Shown here piece by piece: positions 1 through 5,532 of a stretch of 5,532 bases of DNA (position 1 is the stretch's first letter; each line of letters starts with the position of its first letter). A model generated the notes under the pieces. It was not told the origin of the DNA. It made no database searches and saw only the letters and a list, made by a program, of their open reading frames with translations. This stretch comes from Firmicutes bacterium UBA3936. Lineage in GTDB: Bacteria; Bacillota; Dethiobacteria; Dethiobacterales; Dethiobacteraceae. The DNA lies in contig DGEC01000071.1 in assembly GCA_002385745.1 (NCBI GenBank), forward strand, positions 1-5,532, in the 5' to 3' direction. The translations under genes and the position numbers were made by a program.

Positions 1-31
1 CCTAAAGTAATTTTACACTAACCACTTTAGG
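1..31. repeat. Perfect 8-bp inverted repeat downstream of truA
   Basis: CCTAAAGT at 1-8 is the exact reverse complement of ACTTTAGG at 24-31, separated by 15 bases of AT-rich sequence (9-23). It begins 14 bases past the truA stop and reaches the very edge of the window. As RNA from the minus strand it would form an 8-bp hairpin. What follows it cannot be seen, so a terminator with a U-tract, the first element of a leader before a downstream gene (commonly rplM), or a protein-binding palindrome cannot be told apart. Confidence 0.5.
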
Positions 32-44
32 AGCCGGGAAGCCT

Positions 45-779
45 TCAGTCGTACTTAACCTCCCGCAGTACCAGCCCCCGGGGCGGCGCGGTGGGCCCCG
101 CTGCTTCCCGGGAACAGGCCTTTATTACGGGTTCCAGATTATAGTCGCGCTTGCCGCAACCCACCTCCAGGAGTGTCCCGGTGATGATGCGGACCATATT
201 GTAAAGGAAGCCGTCAGCCTCGGCCGTTATCTTCATATAACCGTTGCATTCCTTCACTTCCAGGCGCTTCAAATGGCGAACAGTTGATGTGACATTGCTG
301 CCGCTGGCCATAAAGGACCGGAAGTCATGCCTGCCTACCATAGTAGCCGCAGCCTTTTGCATCAATCCCACATCCAGGGGGTAGCGGATATGATAAGCAT
401 AGTGACGGGTTAAAACCTGCGGGTGAGGTGCACGGTCAATAAAATAGCAGTAAACTTTGCTTTTGGCACTGAAACGGGCGTGAAAATCGGCAGGCATCTC
501 AGAGGCCGCCGTAATGACGATATCATCAGGGAGGACGGAATTGAGGGCGTAGGGAATTCTTTCCGCCGGAATACGGGAATCCGTTCTGAAGTTTATTACC
601 TGTCCCAGGGCATGCACCCCGGCATCAGTCCGGCTTGCGGCAGTGATCCGGATTGGGCTGCCGAAGACGGTCTGCAGCGCTTCTTCCAGTTTTTCCTGGA
701 CCGTTACCGCATTGCTCTGCAGCTGGAAGCCATGATAATTTGTGCCGTCATAAGCAAGAGTAAGTTTAATGTTTCTCAT
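45..779 (-). CDS. truA: tRNA pseudouridine(38-40) synthase TruA
   Basis: A 244-residue protein, normal for bacterial TruA. It starts MRNIKLTLAYDGTNYHGFQL, the conserved N-terminal strand and Y-x-G-x-x-[FY]-x-G-[FW]-Q pattern of the family. The catalytic aspartate is D52 in ASRTDAGVHALGQ (48-60). Further family blocks are FHARFSAKSKVYCY (99-112), DGFLYNMVRIITGTLLEVG (189-207) and the C-terminal GPTAPPRGLVLREV (228-241). TruA converts uridines 38, 39 and 40 in the anticodon stem-loop of many tRNAs to pseudouridine, improving reading-frame maintenance. It acts as a cytoplasmic homodimer. The start is ATG with a strong ribosome binding site; the stop is TGA (47-45). Lying after ecfT and, in related genomes, before rplM-rpsI, it is in its usual Bacillota position, although those latter genes fall outside the window. 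Confidence 0.97.
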   Translation of the reverse strand: MRNIKLTLAYDGTNYHGFQLQSNAVTVQEKLEEALQTVFGSPIRITAASRTDAGVHALGQVINFRTDSRIPAERIPYALNSVLPDDIVITAASEMPADFHARFSAKSKVYCYFIDRAPHPQVLTRHYAYHIRYPLDVGLMQKAAATMVGRHDFRSFMASGSNVTSTVRHLKRLEVKECNGYMKITAEADGFLYNMVRIITGTLLEVGCGKRDYNLEPVIKACSREAAGPTAPPRGLVLREVKYD

Positions 780-785
780 GGCAAA

Positions 786-795
786 CCCCCTCCCT
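786..795 (-). promoter_or_regulatory. Ribosome binding site of truA
   Basis: Purine-only run AGGGAGGGGG on the minus strand, 6 bases before the ATG at 779-777, within the 34-base gap between ecfT and truA. No promoter-like element or U-tract is seen in this gap, so truA is probably translated from the same transcript as ecfT. Confidence 0.75.
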
Positions 796-813
796 CTGCC
801 AACCGGTGCCCGG

Positions 814-1617
814 TCAGAGCTTGAAGTAGATAAGAATGGGAATCAGGGCAATACTGACGGCAACGGCAAAAAAGTCTCGCGGTGCTGCCTGCAGTTCCCG
901 CAGCCGCGTGCGCCCTTCGCCGCCGCGGTAGCATCTTGCTTCCATGGCTACCGCCAGGTCGTCGGCCCGCCTGAAGGAAGAGACAAACAGAGGTACCAAA
1001 AGCGGGACAAGGCTTTTGGCCCGGCGAAAAAAATTCCCGCTTTCAAAGTCGGCGCCGCGTGCCATCTGCGCTTTCATAATTTTCTCACTTTCCTCCATCA
1101 GGGTGGGGATAAAGCGCAGGGCAATGGTCATCATCATGGCAATTTCGTGGGCCGGCACTCCTATTTTACGCAGCGGGCCCATCAGATACTCTATGGCATC
1201 AGTCAGGGTAATGGGGGAGGTTGTCAGGGTCAGCAGTGATGTAATCATAATTAAAAAAACAATCCGCAGGACCATAAAGAAACCAAGATAAAGGCCGTGG
1301 GATTCAATTGTAAGAGAACCTATGCGAAAAAGAACCGTGCCGCCTTTGGTAAAAAAAAGATGAATCAGCATAGTAAAAATCATGATGTAGTAAACCGGGC
1401 GCAGTCCGCGCAGTAGATAACTCAGCGGAAGCGCCAAAAAAAGCAAAAGAACAAAAACAATCACCGCTAAAAATAAATATCCCCAGTAGGAATTGACCAC
1501 AAAAACAGCAATAATGAAGAAAACAAGAGCTATCAGTTTGCTGCGGGCATCGAGCCGGTGCAGGAATGAATCGCCCGGCAGATACTGGCCAATGGTTATA
1601 CTTCTAAACATACTCAT
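814..1617 (-). CDS. ecfT: Energy-coupling factor transporter transmembrane protein EcfT
   Basis: A 267-residue hydrophobic protein of the CbiQ/EcfT family. Clear hydrophobic segments lie at about 28-43, 46-66, 74-90, 110-133, and 248-265, with a further one near 203-213; there is no cleavable signal peptide. Between them are the two cytoplasmic coupling-helix motifs that dock on the ATPases: AQMARGADF (ARG at 186-188) and AMEARCYRGGEGRTRLRE (ARC at 227-229). The second has Cys where the textbook motif is Ala-Arg-Gly. EcfT is the membrane scaffold joining the EcfA1-EcfA2 pair to interchangeable S components. None of those is encoded here, so this is probably a shared (group II) module. The ATG overlaps the ecfA2 stop by 4 bases and follows GGAGGGG by 8 bases; an ATG two codons in is an alternative start. 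The central coding part contains T-rich homopolymers. Confidence 0.96.
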   Translation of the reverse strand: MSMFRSITIGQYLPGDSFLHRLDARSKLIALVFFIIAVFVVNSYWGYLFLAVIVFVLLLFLALPLSYLLRGLRPVYYIMIFTMLIHLFFTKGGTVLFRIGSLTIESHGLYLGFFMVLRIVFLIMITSLLTLTTSPITLTDAIEYLMGPLRKIGVPAHEIAMMMTIALRFIPTLMEESEKIMKAQMARGADFESGNFFRRAKSLVPLLVPLFVSSFRRADDLAVAMEARCYRGGEGRTRLRELQAAPRDFFAVAVSIALIPILIYFKL

Positions 1618-2474
1618 TTCCTGTTCCCCTCCAGCATTGCCAGAATTGCATCCCGGGCATCAGGCACGCTGTAGATCTCGAGAGGGACATTTTTCCCTGC
1701 CTGGCGCAGACGGTGCATCAGAAGCGTCATCTGCGGCAGGGCCAGTCCCATTTCTTCCACTCTTGCGGCATCCCGGAAAACTTCTTCCGGCGTACCGTAC
1801 ATAACTTGCCTGCCTTCCGCCAGTACCAGCAGGTGCTTGGCCCTGCTGGCCACATCCTCCATGCTATGGGAAACCAGGATTACCGTCAGCCCCTCTTCCC
1901 GGTGCAGACGGTCAATCTGGGCAAACATTTCTCTTTTTCCGCGCGGATCAAGGCCCGCTGCCGGTTCATCGAGAATCAGCACTTCCGGCTGCATTGCCAT
2001 AACACCGGCCATGGCCACCCGCCGCATCTGTCCCCCTGAAAGGGAAAAAGGTGAGCGGTCACAGAACTCCTCCGGCGGCAGTCCGACCTGAAGAAGCGCT
2101 CTATGAACTCTTCTCTCTATCTCGTCAGCGGGAAGCCCCATATTTTGAGGACCAAAAGCCACATCGGCAAAAACGGTTTCTGCAAAAAGCTGCTGTTCCG
2201 GAAACTGAAAAAGCAGTCCGACACGGCGGCGTATTTCCCGGAGTCCTTCCTTTTCGGCAGCAATATCTCTGCCGTCCACCAGGACCCGTCCTTCCGTCGG
2301 CAAAAGCAGGCCGTTTAGGTGCTGGACAAGAGTGGATTTGCCCGATCCGGTATGTCCTATTATGGCCAGGTATTCCCCCTGTTCAATATTAAGGTTGATG
2401 TTTTGCAGGGCCTTTACTTCAAAGGGAGTACCGGGCATGTATACATGGCTGACATTTTCCAGGATTATCTGCAT
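1614..2474 (-). CDS. ecfA2: Energy-coupling factor transporter ATPase EcfA2 (CbiO-type)
   Basis: A 286-residue ABC ATPase, paralogous to the upstream EcfA1. Motifs: Walker A GHTGSGKST (40-48), Q-loop Q90 in LLFQFPEQQLF, signature LSGGQ (145-149), Walker B VLILDE (165-170) with E170, and switch H203 in LVSHSMED. The FPEQQLF sequence after the Q-loop differs from the QNPDNQ of EcfA1 and is typical of the A2 subfamily; the segment after the Q-loop is thought to help seat the EcfT coupling helices. Both ATP sites of the heterodimer therefore look competent. The ATG start (2474-2472) lies inside the end of ecfA1, with only a modest GGTGG site 7 bases upstream, which suggests translational coupling. 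The TGA stop overlaps the ecfT start as ATGA. A roughly 1:1 supply with EcfA1 and EcfT would follow from this packing. Confidence 0.96.
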   Translation of the reverse strand: MQIILENVSHVYMPGTPFEVKALQNINLNIEQGEYLAIIGHTGSGKSTLVQHLNGLLLPTEGRVLVDGRDIAAEKEGLREIRRRVGLLFQFPEQQLFAETVFADVAFGPQNMGLPADEIERRVHRALLQVGLPPEEFCDRSPFSLSGGQMRRVAMAGVMAMQPEVLILDEPAAGLDPRGKREMFAQIDRLHREEGLTVILVSHSMEDVASRAKHLLVLAEGRQVMYGTPEEVFRDAARVEEMGLALPQMTLLMHRLRQAGKNVPLEIYSVPDARDAILAMLEGNRK

Positions 2475-3304
2475 AACTGTTCCACCATCTCTTCTACTGT
2501 AAGCACGGAATCGGGGACAGCCAGTCCTGCCGCCCGCAGTTCTTCTGCCAGTTCCGCCACCGGTGGAACGTCAAGGCCATGATTCCGCAGCAGAGAAGAT
2601 TGACGGAATGTTTCCTCCGGCGTTCCTTGAAAAATAATTTCCCCGTCTCCTAAAACAATTACCCGGTCGGCGTAAACAGCTTCCTCCATAAAGTGAGTAA
2701 TAAAAATTACGGTAATTCCTTCTTCCCTGTTCAGTCTCCGGACAGTGTCCATGACCTCCCGGCGCCCCCGCGGATCCAGCATGGCTGTCGGCTCATCCAA
2801 AACCAGGCACCTCGGTTGCATAGCAAGGACTCCGGCTATGGCCACTCTTTGTTTCTGGCCGCCGGAAAGCAGGTGGGGAGCATGCTGCCGGTAGTCGTAC
2901 ATGCCGACAAGCTTCAGCGCTTCATCGACGCGCCGCCTGATTTCACCCGAGGGAATCCCAAGATTTTCCGGCCCGAAAGCCACGTCTTCTTCAACTGTGG
3001 TAGCAACAATCTGGTTGTCGGGATTTTGAAAAACCATCCCAACAGTTTGCCTTATCTGCCAGTGGTTTACCGCTTCACCGGTCAAAAGGCCGTCTACCCA
3101 TAAACGGCCGCATGTCGGTAGAAGAAGGGCGTTAAAATGCTTGGCCAGTGTTGATTTCCCCGAACCGTTGGGGCCGAGAACAGCTACAAATTCTCCTTTA
3201 TTTATCGTCAGGTTTATATTGCGCAATGCCCAGATTTCTCCGGTGTCGGCACTACTGTACTTGTAACCCAACTCTGTTGCACGGATTATTTCTATTGCAC
3301 TCAC
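2465..3304 (-). CDS. ecfA1: Energy-coupling factor transporter ATPase EcfA1 (CbiO-type)
   Basis: A 279-residue ABC ATPase with every motif intact: Walker A GPNGSGKST (44-52), Q-loop with Q93 in VFQNPDNQIV, signature LSGGQ (146-150), Walker B CLVLDE (166-171) with catalytic E171, and switch H204 in FITHFMEE. The extra C-terminal region (about 225-279) is typical of ECF ATPases. It pairs with EcfA2 on the cytoplasmic face of EcfT and hydrolyses ATP to drive uptake of vitamins or other micronutrients by separate S components. The A1 name rests on gene position, first after rplQ as in Bacillus and Clostridia. The predicted start is GTG at 3304-3302; its Shine-Dalgarno is poor (GAAGG at 11 bases, GGGGG abutting the codon), so the exact start is less certain than the family. 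The 3' end overlaps ecfA2 by 10 bases. Confidence 0.95.
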   Translation of the reverse strand: MSAIEIIRATELGYKYSSADTGEIWALRNINLTINKGEFVAVLGPNGSGKSTLAKHFNALLLPTCGRLWVDGLLTGEAVNHWQIRQTVGMVFQNPDNQIVATTVEEDVAFGPENLGIPSGEIRRRVDEALKLVGMYDYRQHAPHLLSGGQKQRVAIAGVLAMQPRCLVLDEPTAMLDPRGRREVMDTVRRLNREEGITVIFITHFMEEAVYADRVIVLGDGEIIFQGTPEETFRQSSLLRNHGLDVPPVAELAEELRAAGLAVPDSVLTVEEMVEQLCR

Positions 3305-3334
3305 CCCCGTAGCAACCTTCGCAAACCGGGCAGG

Positions 3335-3386
3335 AAAACAGACAAAGAAAATCGACAGCTGTCCGGTCGGTTTTCTTGCTTGTTTT
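3335..3386 (-). promoter_or_regulatory. Imperfect stem-loop between rplQ and ecfA1; possible attenuator or mRNA processing site
   Basis: The 87-base rplQ-ecfA1 gap holds a long inverted repeat. Plus-strand coordinates: inner arms 3353-3356 (CGAC) with 3366-3369 (GTCG) around a 9-base loop; one mismatch; 3345-3351 (AAGAAAA) with 3371-3377 (TTTTCTT); a small internal loop; then 3335-3340 (AAAACA) with 3381-3386 (TGTTTT). In the minus-strand transcript the 3' arm is U-rich and is followed by UGUCUGUUUUCC after the inner hairpin. It lacks the GC-rich stem with a following clean U-run of a classical intrinsic terminator, so partial termination, RNase processing or 3'-end protection of the ribosomal mRNA are all possible. 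It starts 5 bases after the rplQ stop. The pairing is seen directly; the role is inferred. Confidence 0.5.
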
Positions 3387-3391
3387 GCAAT

Positions 3392-3730
3392 CTATACCAG
3401 CTCGATGATGGCCATGGGGGCGGCATCCCCGCGGCGTCTCCCCAGCTTCAGGATACGGGTGTAACCTCCCTCACGGCCGACGTAGCGCGGGGCGATCTCA
3501 TCAAAAAGCTTTTTCACAGCCGTTTCATCAAGGAGATAGGCCAGTACCTGGCGCCGTGCATGAAGAGTGTTCTGCTTGCCCAGAGTAATCATTTTTTCCG
3601 TAATGCTGCGCAGTTGTTTGGCCTTGGCTTCCGTTGTCCTGACCTTTTCGGCCAGAATAATGGACGTTGCCAGGTTGCGCAGCATTGCGCGGCGATGATC
3701 ACTGCGGCGTCCGAATTTACGTAATGCCAT
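3392..3730 (-). CDS. rplQ: 50S ribosomal protein L17
   Basis: A 112-residue basic protein starting MALRKFGRRSDHRRAMLRNL, the hallmark N-terminus of bacterial L17, and ending with the conserved RILKLGRRRGDAAPMAIIEL segment (92-111). The length matches the short Gram-positive form; E. coli L17 has a longer C-terminus. L17 binds 23S rRNA near the polypeptide exit tunnel on the solvent side of the large subunit. The ATG start (3728-3730) is preceded by AGGGGGG with 7 bases of spacing, a site that abuts the stop codon of rpoA, so translational coupling to rpoA is plausible. The stop is TAG at 3394-3392. It is the last gene of the classical alpha operon and is followed by a gap with a stem-loop before the transporter genes. 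Confidence 0.98.
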   Translation of the reverse strand: MALRKFGRRSDHRRAMLRNLATSIILAEKVRTTEAKAKQLRSITEKMITLGKQNTLHARRQVLAYLLDETAVKKLFDEIAPRYVGREGGYTRILKLGRRRGDAAPMAIIELV

Positions 3731-3744
3731 GGCTTTTCCCCCCT

Positions 3745-4692
3745 TTACTCATTGCTGTCACGCAGGCTGAGGTTTAATTCTTTTAACTTGTTCTGCACCT
3801 CTTCCAGGGACTTTTTTCCAAGGTTGCGCACTTTCATCATGTCTTCTTCCGTCCTCTGGATTAATTCTCCTACAGTGTTGATACCTGCCCGTTTGAGGCA
3901 ATTATAAGAGCGGACGGAAAGATCCAGTTCTTCTATGGTCATTTCCAAAACCTTTGCCATGTCGTCTTCGTCTCTATCGTCAAGGATTTCTACTTCATCT
4001 ACTTCTTCCGTCAGGTTAACGAACAACTGCAAATGCTTGCTTAAGATTTTAGCTCCCAGGCTAATGGCTTCGTCAGGTTGAATACTCCCGTTTGTCCAGA
4101 CTTCCAGGGTTAGTTTATCATAGTCTGTGTGCTGACCGACACGTGTATCTTCCACTTTGTAGTTTACCCGCCTGATGGGAGAGAAGAGTGAATCCACGGG
4201 AATCACACCTATAGGCTGCCCCGGTTCTTTATTGCGCTCCGCCGGGACATACCCGCGGCCGACTGTGGCGTTGATTTCCATATACAAGCTGCCTCCCTCT
4301 TCCAGGGTAGCCAGGTGCAAATCGGGATTGAGGACTTCCACATCTGCAGGCAGGCGGATATCCCCGGCAGTTACCTCACCCGGCCCGACAGCAGCAACCG
4401 TCAGGACCTGCGGTTCATCTGTATGAATCTTTAACGCCAGGTTCTTAAGTTGGAGTATGATTTCCGTTGTATCTTCCACTACACCGGGGATTGTGGAAAA
4501 TTCATGGAGAACATTTTCAATTCTTACCGATGTAACAGCTGCACCGGGAAGTGAAGACAGGAGCACGCGGCGGAGAGAATTACCTAAGGTAATACCGTAA
4601 CCGCGCTCCAAAGGTTCAACAACAAACTTGCCGTAGGTAGCCAGGGCAGGATCACTGACACGCTCAATTCTGGGCTTTTCAATTTCAATCAA
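3745..4692 (-). CDS. rpoA: DNA-directed RNA polymerase alpha subunit
   Basis: The protein has 315 residues, the usual length for Bacillota. The N-terminal dimerisation and assembly domain (about residues 1-230) contains GYGITLGNSLRRVLLSSLPG at 31-50, including the Arg (R42) equivalent to E. coli R45, used to assemble with the beta subunit. An acidic linker (about 229-244, rich in Glu and Asp) leads to the C-terminal domain (about 252-312). There R261, N264, C265, K267, G292, K294 and S295 match the E. coli 265 determinant that contacts UP-element DNA and activators, so both functions appear intact. The start codon is TTG (4690-4692), preceded by AAGGAGGG with 9 bases of spacing; it gives the expected MIEIEKP start. 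The stop (TAA) is 14 bases before the rplQ start, so the two are surely co-transcribed. Confidence 0.98.
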   Translation of the reverse strand: MIEIEKPRIERVSDPALATYGKFVVEPLERGYGITLGNSLRRVLLSSLPGAAVTSVRIENVLHEFSTIPGVVEDTTEIILQLKNLALKIHTDEPQVLTVAAVGPGEVTAGDIRLPADVEVLNPDLHLATLEEGGSLYMEINATVGRGYVPAERNKEPGQPIGVIPVDSLFSPIRRVNYKVEDTRVGQHTDYDKLTLEVWTNGSIQPDEAISLGAKILSKHLQLFVNLTEEVDEVEILDDRDEDDMAKVLEMTIEELDLSVRSYNCLKRAGINTVGELIQRTEEDMMKVRNLGKKSLEEVQNKLKELNLSLRDSNE

Positions 4693-4701
4693 GGTTTATA
4701 A

Positions 4702-4709
4702 CCCTCCTT
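4702..4709 (-). promoter_or_regulatory. Ribosome binding site of rpoA
   Basis: AAGGAGGG on the minus strand, 9 bases before the TTG codon at 4692-4690. It supports the TTG start of rpoA. The surrounding 60-base gap between rpsD and rpoA shows no other convincing structure. Confidence 0.8.
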
Positions 4710-4752
4710 CTGGATTCCATTAACAATGCGAGGGTGTAGGTTCCGCAATTAA

Positions 4753-5382
4753 TTAGCGGGAGTAAAGCTCAACAATTAAGTGTTCCTCAATGGGAGTGTC
4801 AATTTCTTCACGGTTAGGCAGGCGAATTATTTTGCCTGTTAGATTATCGCTGTCTACTTCCAGCCATTCCACCCTTCCCTGGTTGCGGGTGAGTTCAGCC
4901 AATTCCTTAAAACGGCCTTTCCCACGGCTTGTTTCCTTGACGGCTACAACATCACCCGGGCTGACCTGGTAAGAAGGTATTGTTACTTTCTGCCCGTTTA
5001 CTGTGAAGTGACCATGTCTGACAAGCTGACGGGCCTCCGAGCGCGAAAGAGCAAAACCCATGCGATAAACAATATTATCCAGCCGTGACTCCAGAATCTG
5101 CAATAAGTTCTCCCCTGTAATACCCTTGCGCCTGTCAGCTTCCTTGAAATACCTGCGAAACTGTTTTTCCAGCACACCATAAATGCGGCGGGCTTTTTGT
5201 TTTTCCCGCAGCTGCAAGCCGTACTCGGAGTATTTGCCCCGGCGGCGCTGGCCATGCTGGCCCGGTGCATAGCTCCGGCGATCTACAGAACACTTTTCAG
5301 TATAACAACGCTCGCCTTTCAGGTAAAGCTTTATTCCTTCCCGGCGGCACAGCCGGCATGACGGACCTGTATATCTAGCCAA
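4753..5382 (-). CDS. rpsD: 30S ribosomal protein S4, zinc-finger (C+) form
   Basis: The protein has 209 residues, normal for S4. The N-terminal part carries four cysteines at positions 9, 12, 26 and 31 (C-X2-C-X13-C-X4-C), the zinc-binding pattern of the C+ form of S4, so the protein is expected to bind zinc. A central basic helical region follows, then the S4 RNA-binding domain at about residues 99-160 (SRLDNIVYRMGFALSRSEAR, then VRHGHFTVNGQKV). S4 is a primary binder of the 16S rRNA 5' domain and nucleates 30S assembly. The start is TTG (5380-5382): it gives the canonical MARYTGP N-terminus and lies 8 bases after a strong GAGGAGGT site. The gene lies between rpsK (21-base gap) and rpoA (60-base gap). 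In enterobacteria S4 represses its alpha operon translationally; nothing here shows whether that happens in this organism. Confidence 0.98.
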   Translation of the reverse strand: MARYTGPSCRLCRREGIKLYLKGERCYTEKCSVDRRSYAPGQHGQRRRGKYSEYGLQLREKQKARRIYGVLEKQFRRYFKEADRRKGITGENLLQILESRLDNIVYRMGFALSRSEARQLVRHGHFTVNGQKVTIPSYQVSPGDVVAVKETSRGKGRFKELAELTRNQGRVEWLEVDSDNLTGKIIRLPNREEIDTPIEEHLIVELYSR

Positions 5383-5390
5383 TAGAAAGC

Positions 5391-5398
5391 ACCTCCTC
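5391..5398 (-). promoter_or_regulatory. Ribosome binding site of rpsD
   Basis: Read on the minus strand this is GAGGAGGT, a near-perfect anti-16S match, 8 bases before the TTG codon at 5382-5380. It decides the start, because no ATG is available at the family-conserved N-terminus. Confidence 0.85.
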
Positions 5399-5403
5399 TG
5401 TTG

Positions 5404-5532
5404 CTATACTCTGCGCCGTTTCGGCGGACGGCAACCGTTATGCGGAATTGGTGTTACATCTTTTATCAGGTTTACTTCCAGGCCGGCGGCCTGCAGTGAA
5501 CGTATGGCCGCTTCCCGTCCCGAACCCGGACC
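5404..5532 (-). CDS. rpsK: 30S ribosomal protein S11, C-terminal fragment (runs off the window)
   Basis: Only the last 42 codons and a TAG stop lie in the window; the 5' part is beyond the right edge. The reading frame begins GPGSGREAAIRSLQAAGLEV and ends with HNGCRPPKRRRV, the very conserved S11 tail. Full S11 proteins are about 128-130 residues, so roughly two thirds is missing because of the window boundary, not because of damage. S11 sits on the platform of the small ribosomal subunit and contacts 16S rRNA near the E site; its basic C-terminal tail is part of that rRNA contact in the family. The next gene, rpsD, begins 21 bases after this stop, consistent with the usual rpsM-rpsK-rpsD-rpoA-rplQ alpha operon. 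Confidence 0.97.
   Translation of the reverse strand, partial: GPGSGREAAIRSLQAAGLEVNLIKDVTPIPHNGCRPPKRRRV

Noticed and set aside
802..814. Small hairpin ACCGG-TGC-CCGGT just after the ecfT stop
   Set aside because: Only 5 bp with a 3-base loop and no following U-run; too short to support as a terminator.
423..1291. Plus-strand open frames opposite truA and ecfT (423-824, 769-1239, 944-1291)
   Set aside because: They are antisense to well-conserved genes, show low-complexity composition mirroring the opposite strand, and have no convincing ribosome binding site or family match.
1493..3103. Several plus-strand open frames opposite ecfT, ecfA2 and ecfA1
   Set aside because: They are shadows of the ABC ATPase and EcfT genes; none has a recognisable domain and all conflict with intact motifs on the minus strand.
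1614..3304. Possible recent duplication of the two ATPase genes
   Set aside because: EcfA1 and EcfA2 share only family motifs and differ in subfamily features such as QNPDNQ versus FPEQQLF; this is the ancient A1/A2 pair found throughout Bacillota.
3380..3724. 114-codon plus-strand frame opposite rplQ
   Set aside because: It is the antisense image of L17, which is full-length and conserved on the minus strand.
4693..4752. 60-base gap between rpsD and rpoA as a promoter or S4-binding leader
   Set aside because: Apart from the rpoA ribosome binding site I see only a 4-bp hairpin and no plausible paired -35/-10 elements or pseudoknot.
4998..5270. 90-codon minus-strand open frame inside rpsD
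   Set aside because: It lies wholly within rpsD in another frame, has no recognisable protein motif, and the overlapping S4 frame is unmistakable.

Overview
The window is one continuous block of housekeeping genes, all transcribed from the minus strand (right to left). It is the distal end of the large ribosomal-protein (S10/spc/alpha) cluster of a Gram-positive bacterium. Transcription order is rpsK (3' end only), rpsD, rpoA, rplQ, ecfA1, ecfA2, ecfT, truA. This order, with the ECF transporter energising module between rplQ and truA, is characteristic of Bacillota. Roughly balanced base composition, GGAGG-type ribosome binding sites, TTG and GTG starts, and a zinc-finger S4 carried within the alpha operon suggest a member of the Clostridia, perhaps a Desulfotomaculum/Pelotomaculum-like Peptococcaceae. 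The family-level guess is inference from protein flavour only.

Layout, right to left: 5532-5404 holds the C-terminal 42 residues of ribosomal protein S11. 5382-4753 encodes S4 and 4692-3745 the RNA polymerase alpha subunit; both appear to start with TTG. 3730-3392 encodes L17. An 87-base gap follows, holding a long imperfect stem-loop (3335-3386). Then come two ABC ATPases (3304-2465 and 2474-1614) and the transmembrane T protein (1617-814), whose genes overlap by 10 and 4 bases. After 34 bases comes truA (779-45), the tRNA pseudouridine synthase. The last 44 bases contain a perfect 8-bp inverted repeat at the window edge.

Functionally, the first half makes translation and transcription core parts (S11, S4, L17, RpoA). 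The second half makes the shared energy-coupling module EcfA1-EcfA2-EcfT, which powers uptake of vitamins and similar micronutrients with substrate-binding S components that are not encoded here, plus a tRNA-modification enzyme. No gene is broken, no mobile element, CRISPR array or RNA gene is visible, and no stretch of 300 bases lacks a gene. I see no sign of a new biological system. The points worth a second look are the two intergenic inverted repeats, the non-ATG starts, and a Gly-to-Cys variant in the second coupling motif of EcfT.
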